From contig JAEXPO010000356.1 in the NCBI GenBank assembly GCA_023446675.1, forward strand, positions 1 to 5,187: a DNA stretch of 5,187 nt, given 5' to 3'. Positions 1-5,187 of this stretch are shown piece after piece. The translations under genes and the position numbers were made by a program. Source of the stretch: Bacillota bacterium. GTDB lineage: Bacteria; Bacillota; Clostridia; DSM-8532. Position 1 is the first letter of the stretch; each line of letters starts with the position of its first letter. Below the pieces are notes generated by a model. The model ran no database searches and had not been told where the DNA came from. It saw nothing but the letters and a program-made list of their open reading frames with translations.

Positions 1-639
1 TGGATTACCTGGTGCAACGGCTATCACGGACCTACCATTGGCGTCGGCTATACCTTTGACTTCAAGACCTTTTACCAGCTTGAAAACGCATTCCTTCCCT
101 ACAACCGCAACGGCGTCCTGTTCCCACGAAAAATAAACGGCTACTACGGCATGCTAAGCAGGCCCAGTGATACCGGCCATACCCCCTTCGGCGATATTTT
201 CTATTCAAAAAGCCCGGATTTGGAATTCTGGGGGGATCACCGCTTTGTCATGGGAACCTTCAGAGGTGATGCTTCGGCCTGGCAGTCCACCAAAATCGGC
301 CCGGGGCCTACTCCCATTGAAACCGATGAAGGCTGGATACTTATTTATCATGGCGTTCTCAATACGTGCAACGGCTTTGTTTACCGTATGGGCGCCGCCC
401 TTCTGGATCTGGATCAACCCTGGAAGGTCCTCGCCCGGTCCAAATATTACGTTCTTGCTCCTGAGGAAATTTATGAATGCGTGGGTGATGTTCCCAATGT
501 GGTCTTCCCCTGCGCCGCATTAACCGATGCCTCAACGGGCCGCATCGCCGTTTACTACGGCTGCGCCGATACTGTTACGGGCCTGGCCTTTACCACCGCG
601 GACGATTTAATTCAGTTTATTAAGAAAAACCCTCTGTAA
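1..639 (+). CDS. GH130 family beta-mannoside phosphorylase, 5'-truncated by window edge
   Basis: Reading frame 1 is open from the first base to TAA at 637-639, giving 212 residues; family members are usually about 320-340, so roughly the first third is outside. Visible family hallmarks, numbered from the first window codon, are [11 protein letters not shown] (4-14), [10 protein letters not shown] (35-44), LSRPSD (52-57), [11 protein letters not shown] (59-69), [10 protein letters not shown] (94-103), YHGV (116-119), [10 protein letters not shown] (162-171) and YYGCADT (185-191). GH130 enzymes fold as five-bladed beta-propellers and mostly phosphorolyse beta-mannosides, releasing mannose 1-phosphate. 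The conserved Arg, Lys and His in these blocks fit phosphate and sugar binding, whereas the family's catalytic Asp lies upstream of the window. From memory the sequence resembles subfamily GH130_2, acting on beta-1,4-mannooligosaccharides or Man-beta-1,4-GlcNAc, but the substrate is inference. No signal peptide can be judged; the enzymes are normally cytoplasmic. The gene converges on larC. Confidence 0.9.
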   Translation, partial: WITWCNGYHGPTIGVGYTFDFKTFYQLENAFLPYNRNGVLFPRKINGYYGMLSRPSDTGHTPFGDIFYSKSPDLEFWGDHRFVMGTFRGDASAWQSTKIGPGPTPIETDEGWILIYHGVLNTCNGFVYRMGAALLDLDQPWKVLARSKYYVLAPEEIYECVGDVPNVVFPCAALTDASTGRIAVYYGCADTVTGLAFTTADDLIQFIKKNPL

Positions 640-658
640 CATCCGGTAAAAGAAAACA

Positions 659-713
659 CCCCGCCTTGCCTCCCAATGCCGTTTTCGGCAAGAGAGACAG
701 GCGGGGTTTCTTT
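659..713. terminator. Bidirectional intrinsic terminator between the GH130 gene and larC
   Basis: An 8-bp stem CCCCGCCT (659-666) / AGGCGGGG (699-706) encloses an inner hairpin TGCCG (677-681) / CGGCA (686-690) with a TTTT loop. On the plus strand the stem is followed by TTTCTTT (707-713). On the minus strand the bases after the stem read GTGTTTTCTTTT (658-647), also U-rich. It starts 20 bases after the GH130 stop codon and ends 23 bases beyond the larC stop, so it can serve both convergent genes. Confidence 0.85.
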
Positions 714-735
714 ATCGCTTTCAAAAAGCTTGGCA

Positions 736-2187
736 TTACTCCTTAAGAGCCAGCTTTTCCACCACATCCTGATAGATTTTTATTAAGGGCAGCCCGGTCT
801 TTTGGGCCAAAGCCTTTAAGCTTTCATACTCAGGCGCGGCTTTTTCAATGCCTTCATAGGTGCAAACCTTTACCCCTGCCTCACCGTAGGGCAATTGAAC
901 CGTTTTTATTGTTCTGTCCATGACAACCCTTTGGGCTTCATATTTACGTATGCCAATGGTTGTTGTTTCAGCGAGAATCCGTTTTTCCAGAGCTTTGACG
1001 CTCTCATTTCTTGAAAGCACCGAAAGCTTGATCGCAGGCCTGTTTTTCTTCATGAAAATAGGTGTGTAGAAAACATCCAGCGCCCCTTCCTCCAGCAAAC
1101 GCTCCATAACATAACCGGCAATTTCACCGGTCATATCGTCAATATTAGCTTCCAGCACCATAATCCGGTCCGGAGCCTCCGCCACAGGCACCCTGGATTC
1201 TCCCGCTATCGTTCCCTCTGGGGAAGGTAAGGGCTGAGAAGAAGCCGAAACACTCTCACCTAATAAAAGGCGGAGAACATTGGGCATTTCAAAATCCTTT
1301 TTACCTGTGCCAAAAGCGGTTTTCTTCAAAACCATGGGCGGCAGGCTTCCGAATTCGTCGGCAAGCTCCGCCGCAATAGCCGCGCCGGTGGGGGTGACAA
1401 GCTCTCCCCTGACCCCGCTGGAATAAACCAGTGCTCCTCTGGTTGCCAGTATCTCGGCAGTGGCAGGAGCCGGTACGGGTAAAACGCCATGCCGGCATTT
1501 AACGGTTCCGCTTCCGGTATTCATGGGCGAAACCACCACCCTGTCGGGCTTAATGGCGTCCACGCAAATGGCGGCCCCCACTATATCCACAATGGAATCC
1601 ACCGCTCCCACCTCATGAAAATGCACTTCGTCAGGGGTAACTCCGTGGACCTTGGCCTCAGCCTCAGCTACCCGCCGGAAAATACGCAGTGCCAAGTCCT
1701 TTACCTCATCCTTAAGGGAGCTTCCCTTTATAAGGCTTCGGATTTCCTGCCAGTTGGAATGGGCATCCGGACCGCTATGGCTGTAGTCGAGAGCGTCATG
1801 GTGGTTATGGTCGTGAGGATGTTCATGATTATGATCGTGATCGACACCGTGGGTGTGGTTGTGATCATGCTCATGGTCATGGGTGTGGTCGTGGTCATGG
1901 GTGTGGCCGTGATCATGGCCGTGGGAATGACCGTGATCATCATGCGAATGCCCATGATTGTGATCATGATTGTCACGGGGAGACTCTTCTTCGGTGAGAA
2001 CCACATCAAAGTCCGTTCCCGCAATACCCTTCATGGCCTTGGGCCTAATGGCAAGCTCATAGCCTGAAACGCCAAGCTTTTTAAGCTCCTTTGCAAGATA
2101 CTCCGGATCCACACCCAAATCCAGAAAGGCACCTATGGTCATATCTCCGCTTATACCGGAAGCACAGTCCATATAAATAATTTTCAT
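736..2187 (-). CDS. larC: LarC: nickel insertion protein for the NPN cofactor, with His-rich insert
   Basis: This 483-residue protein belongs to the LarC (formerly DUF111) family. LarC is the CTP-dependent cyclometallase that puts nickel into the pincer nucleotide used by lactate racemase LarA and its relatives. Seen: the N-terminal family signature DCASGISGDM (7-16), HFHEVGAVDSIVDIVGAA (189-206), TGSGTVKCRHGVLPVPAPA (224-242), GELVTPTGAA (261-270), a variable linker (about 310-340), then the C-terminal nucleotide-binding domain with LEANIDDMTGE (345-355) and MKKNRPAIKL (379-388). Residues 74-130 contain 28 histidines alternating mainly with Asp, a likely nickel store or donor segment. The ATG start is preceded by AGGAGG (2200-2195) seven bases away and overlaps the larB stop as ATGA, indicating translational coupling. 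In Lactiplantibacillus plantarum larC1 and larC2 are joined by programmed frameshifting; here the frame is continuous. Likely cytoplasmic. Confidence 0.95.
   Translation of the reverse strand: MKIIYMDCASGISGDMTIGAFLDLGVDPEYLAKELKKLGVSGYELAIRPKAMKGIAGTDFDVVLTEEESPRDNHDHNHGHSHDDHGHSHGHDHGHTHDHDHTHDHEHDHNHTHGVDHDHNHEHPHDHNHHDALDYSHSGPDAHSNWQEIRSLIKGSSLKDEVKDLALRIFRRVAEAEAKVHGVTPDEVHFHEVGAVDSIVDIVGAAICVDAIKPDRVVVSPMNTGSGTVKCRHGVLPVPAPATAEILATRGALVYSSGVRGELVTPTGAAIAAELADEFGSLPPMVLKKTAFGTGKKDFEMPNVLRLLLGESVSASSQPLPSPEGTIAGESRVPVAEAPDRIMVLEANIDDMTGEIAGYVMERLLEEGALDVFYTPIFMKKNRPAIKLSVLSRNESVKALEKRILAETTTIGIRKYEAQRVVMDRTIKTVQLPYGEAGVKVCTYEGIEKAAPEYESLKALAQKTGLPLIKIYQDVVEKLALKE
1874..1909 (-). repeat. 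18-bp tandem repeat encoding His/Asp/Thr units in larC
   Basis: Two adjacent 18-base units, 1874-1891 and 1892-1909, differ at one position and each encodes six residues of the His-rich LarC segment. A third unit at 1910-1927 is more diverged, matching at about 12 of 18 positions. The whole His-rich stretch spans about 1798-1968. Such repeats readily gain or lose units by slippage, so the length of the metal-binding insert probably varies between strains (inference). Confidence 0.75.
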
Positions 2188-2951
2188 GCGGGTTCCTCCT
2201 CACACAGCTTATTGATTCGGTTGGCAAGACATGCTGCTCCGAAGCCGTTATCAATATTCATAACGGCAAGGCCCGAGGCGCAGCTGTTAAGCATGCCCAG
2301 GAGCGCGGAGAGGCCGCCGAAATTCGCTCCATAGCCCACACTGGTAGGAACGGCAATGACAGGCTTATCCACAAGCCCTCCCACAACACTGGGAAGAGCC
2401 CCCTCCATTCCGGCCACAACGATAATAACATTGGCCCTTTGAAGCTCCTCGACTTTAGAAAGCAACCGGTGTATTCCCGCCACACCCACATCATAAAGCC
2501 GATCCACCCGGTTGCCCAGTATCTCGCCGGTTATGGCAGCCTCTTCGGCCACGGGCACATCGGCTGTACCGGCGGTAACCACCAGGATATTTTTTTTGCT
2601 TGTACCGAAGGGCTTTCGTCTTACAAGAACAATGCGCGCCGCCTCAAAATACTCGGCATCAGGCGCTACCTCCCGGATAGCTTCATAGGCCTTTTGATCC
2701 GCCCGTGATCCCATAATGTTTCCGGTGCTTTTGACAAGCATGTCCGAAACAATTCCCTTAAGATGCTCCAAGCGCTTTCCGGGACAGTAAATCACCTCGG
2801 GAAAGCCGTTTCGCAGAGCGCGCTGATAGTCTATCCTCGCATAGCCAATGTCATTGGCTGCAAGTCCCTTTAACTGTCCAAGGGCCTCATCCGGATTAAC
2901 GGCACCATTTGCCACTTCATCCAGAATAGCCTTGATATCGCTTAATTCCAT
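2184..2951 (-). CDS. larB: LarB: pyridinium-3,5-biscarboxylic acid mononucleotide synthase
   Basis: The 255-residue product is a LarB, whose C-terminal half is related to PurE (AIR carboxylase). LarB carboxylates the pyridinium ring of nicotinic acid adenine dinucleotide and hydrolyses the product to the mononucleotide, the first step of NPN cofactor synthesis. Seen: an N-terminal helical region (1-50), VVTAGTADVPVAEEA (124-138), DVGVAGIHRL (154-163), VVAGMEGALPSVVGGL (178-193), PTSVGYGANFGGLSALLGM (202-220) and NSCASG (222-227). Cys224 appears equivalent to the cysteine (Cys221 in L. plantarum) known to bind the pyridinium ring covalently. The ATG start has an in-frame TGA 12 bases upstream and a modest GGTGA ribosome site (2965-2961). 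It is the first gene of a larB-larC operon; the sulfur-transfer gene larE is not adjacent. Likely cytoplasmic. Confidence 0.95.
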   Translation of the reverse strand: MELSDIKAILDEVANGAVNPDEALGQLKGLAANDIGYARIDYQRALRNGFPEVIYCPGKRLEHLKGIVSDMLVKSTGNIMGSRADQKAYEAIREVAPDAEYFEAARIVLVRRKPFGTSKKNILVVTAGTADVPVAEEAAITGEILGNRVDRLYDVGVAGIHRLLSKVEELQRANVIIVVAGMEGALPSVVGGLVDKPVIAVPTSVGYGANFGGLSALLGMLNSCASGLAVMNIDNGFGAACLANRINKLCEEEPA

Positions 2952-2966
2952 AAATAATTGTCACCA

Positions 2967-2990
2967 TTGCTCTCTAAGCAGAGAGAACAA
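2967..2990 (-). promoter_or_regulatory. Inverted repeat in larB leader, abutting the ribosome binding site
   Basis: On the minus strand TTG-TT-CTCTCT-GCTT-AGAGAG-CAA forms a 6-bp stem (2985-2980 / 2975-2970) with a GCTT loop, extended by 3 bp (2990-2988 / 2969-2967) past a two-base bulge. It ends one base before the GGTGA site of larB. It could be an operator palindrome or a leader hairpin affecting larB translation. It has no U-tract, so it is not an ordinary terminator. Any regulator is unknown. Confidence 0.4.
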
Positions 2991-3050
2991 CTCCTTATCC
3001 GTTTTAATGTGAACACTCATCAATAGCCAAATACGGCTTGTTACCCTTAT

Positions 3051-3079
3051 ATTATCCCGTTCGGAGGCAATTGCGTCAA
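3051..3079 (-). promoter_or_regulatory. Sigma-A-type promoter for larB-larC
   Basis: On the minus strand a -35 box TTGACG (3079-3074) lies exactly 17 bases from a -10 box GATAAT (3056-3051), each one mismatch from consensus. Transcription would start near 3044-3042, giving a leader of about 90 bases before larB. No other near-consensus pair with good spacing was seen between here and the larB start. Confidence 0.7.
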
Positions 3080-3135
3080 GAGGCAGGGGTGTCTGAACCC
3101 TGCCGGTGAAAGCCCGGCACAGGCTGGAAACGCAA
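3071..3135 (+). other. Potentially structured segment, possible group II intron 5' remnant
   Basis: TTGCGT (3071-3076) can pair with ACGCAA (3130-3135), closing a segment that holds a 7-bp hairpin GGCAGGG (3082-3088) / CCCTGCC (3098-3104). An alternative overlapping hairpin is GCCGG (3102-3106) / CCGGC (3114-3118). The layout 'GGCAGGG-hairpin, then GGTGAAAGCCC' loosely recalls the 5' end of bacterial group II introns (GTGCG start, GGTGAAAGTCC block). No reverse transcriptase and no domain V are present, so at best this is a short remnant. It sits where the missing 5' part of the sigma gene should be, and its left end overlaps the lar -35 box. It may also be chance. Confidence 0.3.
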
Positions 3136-3136
3136 G

Positions 3137-3427
3137 CATGCACGCCGCAAAAGACTGGCACCGGTTGAGCCGCTGGATGAAAATATCACCTATAGCATCG
3201 AAATGGAAGATATTGTTATAGCACAGGAAGAAATTCACAGTATCCGCAAAGCAGTTGAAGACTTACCCGATAAATTTAAAATCCCAATCATTTTGTACTA
3301 TACCATAGAAATGAGTGTGTCCGATATCGCGTCAACCTTAAAGCTCCCTGCGGGTACGGTGAAAAGCAGGTTATTCAAAGCGCGAAAGCTGATTGAGAAA
3401 GGATTGGTACAGCATGAACAGGAATAA
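3137..3427 (+). pseudogene. ECF-type RNA polymerase sigma factor remnant, region 4 only
   Basis: The coding-like part begins around 3137 (residues KHARRKRLAPVEPLDEN, typical of the linker after region 2) and ends at TAA 3425-3427. The frame is open only from a stop at 3107-3109. Region 4 is well preserved: LPDKFKIPIILYYTIEMSVS followed by the helix-turn-helix DIASTLKLPAGTVKSRLF and ARKLI, the part that contacts -35 elements. Region 2, needed for core RNA polymerase and -10 binding, is absent, and the roughly 160-190-residue protein usual for the family is cut to under 100. The first ATG (3203-3205, giving 74 residues) has no Shine-Dalgarno site. This suggests a 5'-deleted gene rather than a working sigma factor, although a region-4-only regulator cannot be excluded. 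Its 3' end overlaps the next gene by 14 bases, as in intact sigma/anti-sigma operons. Confidence 0.75.
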
Positions 3428-4037
3428 TGACAAGCTGGAGGTTTTACTCAGAAACACTTTGAGAAGTACGGAAATACCGAATGATGAGTTAATACGGAAA
3501 ACCAAATTATGTTTATGGAAGGAGGAAGCCGTGTTGATTAAAGCAAGCAGAAGATTTTCATTGAGCACAGCCCGTATAGCCATTATTGCCGCAATAGCCA
3601 TTCTGTCCCTGACTCTGGTAGGATTTACCTATGGCAACCGGATAATACAGATGCTGGGGGGCGGCCGGTTCGTGGAGGGTAAAGACAGCCACGGAAATTA
3701 TTTTGTTTCCATGGATTTAGGCTTTGAGAAGGAGCCGGTGGAAGTACGGGACGGACAGATCTATTTTGTTTTGGATGGTTCTGATATAAACATCACAAGG
3801 CAATGCTCAGAACAATCCTACTATCAGTATGAAACGGTAGACAGTAATGGCTTCCGACAGATTCTCCTGATTGGCGGAACTCCGGATAATGTGGGAATGG
3901 CAGTGTACCTATGGGATCAAAACGGCGAGCTCAGAGGCAGCAGTGCAAGCTATAAGGGCGAAACGCCTGCATGGCTAATCTCCGCTCAAGAGGCGCTGAA
4001 AGCCGATAGTGTAAATTCCGTCTTTGGGTCACCCTAA
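3414..4037 (+). CDS. Single-pass membrane protein, probable anti-sigma-like partner of the ECF sigma remnant
   Basis: From ATG 3414 the product is 207 residues: a charged N-terminal cytoplasmic segment (1-50, with RNTLRSTEIPNDELIRKTKL), one hydrophobic helix (about 52-73, TARIAIIAAIAILSLTLVGF) and an extracellular C-terminal domain of about 130 residues. That domain contains VRDGQIYFVLDGSDINIT (111-128) and LLIGGTPDN (151-159). The short N-terminus plus one helix plus outer domain, encoded directly after and overlapping a sigma gene, is the layout of clostridial anti-sigma or sigma-associated membrane proteins. No zinc-binding HxxxCxxC anti-sigma motif is present, so the role is inferred from position. 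An AAGGA site (3399-3403) lies 10 bases before the chosen ATG; an upstream TTG at 3393 would add seven residues but has no better site. No separate promoter was recognised, and with the sigma gene broken its expression is uncertain. Confidence 0.75.
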   Translation: MNRNNDKLEVLLRNTLRSTEIPNDELIRKTKLCLWKEEAVLIKASRRFSLSTARIAIIAAIAILSLTLVGFTYGNRIIQMLGGGRFVEGKDSHGNYFVSMDLGFEKEPVEVRDGQIYFVLDGSDINITRQCSEQSYYQYETVDSNGFRQILLIGGTPDNVGMAVYLWDQNGELRGSSASYKGETPAWLISAQEALKADSVNSVFGSP

Positions 4038-4064
4038 CAAGCTTAATCGATAATACCAGAACTC

Positions 4065-4108
4065 AAGGGCTGCCCTCTCCGTCTAAGCGGAGCCGGCAGC
4101 CCTTCTTC
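4065..4108 (+). terminator. Intrinsic terminator hairpin after the membrane protein gene
   Basis: A perfect 10-bp stem AAGGGCTGCC (4065-4074) / GGCAGCCCTT (4095-4104) carries an inner 5-bp hairpin CTCCG (4077-4081) / CGGAG (4088-4092) with a TCTAAG loop. The following plus-strand bases CTTCTTCC are only moderately T-rich. On the minus strand the tail GAGTTCT is poorer still. It lies 27 bases after the plus-strand stop and between two convergent genes, so it may stop both, with the plus direction favoured. Confidence 0.75.
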
Positions 4109-4150
4109 CATATTAACTGTTTTAAACTAAAGAAATCTCCCCTGATTTAT

Positions 4151-5187
4151 TTAGTTGGTATAGCTTGAAATAAAATTGTCAATTTCCTCTTGTGGCAGAT
4201 AGCCCCTTGCCGGAGTATAGAGCACGCCTTCCACCTCTACGGCAAGCTTTCCGTCTCCTATAGCATAGAATCGGAGGGTTTTACTGTCCTCAGCGGACGC
4301 CCCCAGCTCTACCGTCATATAGAGGGAGCTGCTGTCTGCGCCTAAATCGGTTTTCTCTACCCTGTAGTAGGACAGCATATCAAAGAAGGGCTCACGAGAC
4401 CATTGAGGCTCACTGCAAAGAATGCTGACAGAGGAGTCAGGATTGTACAGCTTCAAATAATTCACGCTTCCCTCCTCCATTCCTGCCACTTCCTCAAGAG
4501 TTGGCACCTGAGCCTGCTGCCCGTTAAGGTTGGCAAAGGCCTGGGAAAGCTCGGGAGATATTTTCATATACCCGCCAAAGATACTGACGTAATTGGAGTC
4601 AGGATACACCTGCATATGGAGTACAGCCCCATCCTCCATCACCAGGTTTACCGGGACTCTCGGGCCTTCGGTGGGAGATTCCACACCTGTTGCCGCAAGG
4701 TCCACGACCTTAAGTCCGGGAAGCTCCTTTTCAAGAAGCTCCAGGAGCGCCTTATCTCCCCAGGTACCTAGCCAGGAGGCATCCTCCTCGCTTCTTAGCT
4801 CTACTGCCTTGATAGTCGGCTTCTCGGACAGCATCGCCATAATCTGGGATACGGTCAGGGCTTCCTTCTCTAAATTAACCTTGGCGGTTCTGTAAAAGAG
4901 CATGGCGGAGTCACCGGTTCCAACAATTACCGCGCGTTCAGTCTTCATACCCTTTACCGCAAATATTGGGGTTCCCTTGGATAAGGTGCTTGAAAAATCG
5001 GGAGGCGTCCCTGTATATAGAATATCCTTCAGGTCCAGGGTTACCTCGCCCAGCTGTTCTCCCTTCAATGCCTCCAGGTTCCTAAGCGATAAACGCTCAT
5101 AGGCCAGCCAGGAGTCGTAGGTTTACGAATAGCCATCTCTAAATACAACGGACATATAGCAGGCATCCACATTACTGCCCATTTTGC
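4151..5187 (-). pseudogene. Unrecognised protein gene interrupted by an in-frame TAA; 5' end beyond window
   Basis: No known family was recognised. An open stretch runs from 5122 down to the TAG stop at 4151-4153 (the first potential start, TTG at 5066-5068, would give 305 residues). The same frame continues upstream as TYDSWLAYERLSLRNLEAL, meets TAA at 5123-5125, and beyond it reads on to the window edge as MGSNVDACYMSVVFRDGYS with its ATG at 5180-5182. Both sides look like one protein, and TAA is one change from AAA, GAA or CAA. The downstream TTG has a GGAGG only two bases away, too close for good initiation. The protein is acidic and largely soluble-looking, with beta-rich repeats of hydrophobic/charged residues (for example VNLVMEDGAVLHMQVYPDSN near 139-158), and no membrane helix in the visible part. 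It is probably a nonsense pseudogene; a sequencing error or internal reinitiation are the alternatives. Confidence 0.6.

Noticed and set aside
1798..1968. Repeated CATGACCAC-like units considered as a CRISPR array.
   Set aside because: There are no unique spacers between repeats, the period is 18 bases, and the stretch is an in-frame part of LarC.
1489..2067. Plus-strand open frame of 192 codons rich in Val, Met and Ile that resembles a membrane protein.
   Set aside because: It is the antisense of the LarC His-rich segment: CAT and CAC codons read backwards as ATG and GTG. LarC is a clear family member on the other strand.
2952..3135. Nickel/cobalt (NiCo) or cobalamin riboswitch in the larB leader.
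   Set aside because: Short GCCGGGC and GGCAG strings are suggestive, but they lie upstream of the predicted transcript start (near 3044) and the conserved cores of those riboswitches are not found.
2961..3238. Minus-strand open frames of 63-66 codons (3161-2961 and 3238-3047) upstream of larB, considered as a leader peptide or small gene.
   Set aside because: They run through the lar promoter and the structured segment, lie antisense to the sigma remnant, have no good ribosome site, and show no recognisable protein features.
4403..5102. Several plus-strand open frames of 66-122 codons opposite the right-hand gene.
   Set aside because: They are shadows of the minus-strand reading frame, with Ser/Pro/Arg-rich composition and no ribosome sites or recognisable motifs.

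Overview
This window looks like chromosome of an anaerobic Firmicute, most likely of the class Clostridia. The grounds are near-balanced base composition, clear AGGAGG-type Shine-Dalgarno sites, a Gram-positive ECF-sigma/anti-sigma style gene pair, and lactate-racemase cofactor (lar) genes. The species cannot be read from the sequence.

Layout, left to right. Positions 1-639 (+) hold the C-terminal two thirds of a GH130 glycoside phosphorylase; its start lies before the window. A strong hairpin at 659-713 separates it from a convergent two-gene operon on the minus strand. That operon is larB (2951 to 2184) followed by larC (2187 to 736), overlapping by ATGA. The two proteins carry out the first and last steps in making the nickel-pincer nucleotide (NPN) cofactor. 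LarC here is one uninterrupted 483-residue protein with a very long His/Asp-rich insert. larE, which does the sulfur step, and larA, the racemase, are not in the window. A good sigma-A-type promoter (3079-3051, minus) and a hairpin next to the larB ribosome binding site make up the operon's control region.

The stretch from 2952 to about 3200 is a genomic scar. It contains the lar promoter, a compact potentially structured segment (3071-3135) with a faint resemblance to the 5' end of a group II intron, and then, without an obvious start site, the tail of an ECF sigma factor gene (about 3137-3427, +) that keeps region 4 but has lost region 2. The next gene (3414-4037, +) overlaps the sigma reading frame by 14 bases and encodes a single-pass membrane protein in the usual position of an anti-sigma factor. 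It appears intact, so the pair looks like a decayed sigma factor with a surviving partner. A second strong hairpin (4065-4104) follows.

The right end (5187 to 4151, minus) is an unrecognised protein-coding gene that continues past the window edge. Its frame is coding-like on both sides of an in-frame TAA at 5123-5125, so it is either a nonsense-mutated pseudogene or carries a sequence error. No complete novel system is evident. The items most worth checking are the truncated sigma locus with its RNA-like scar, the interrupted gene at the right edge, and the expanded metal-binding insert in LarC.
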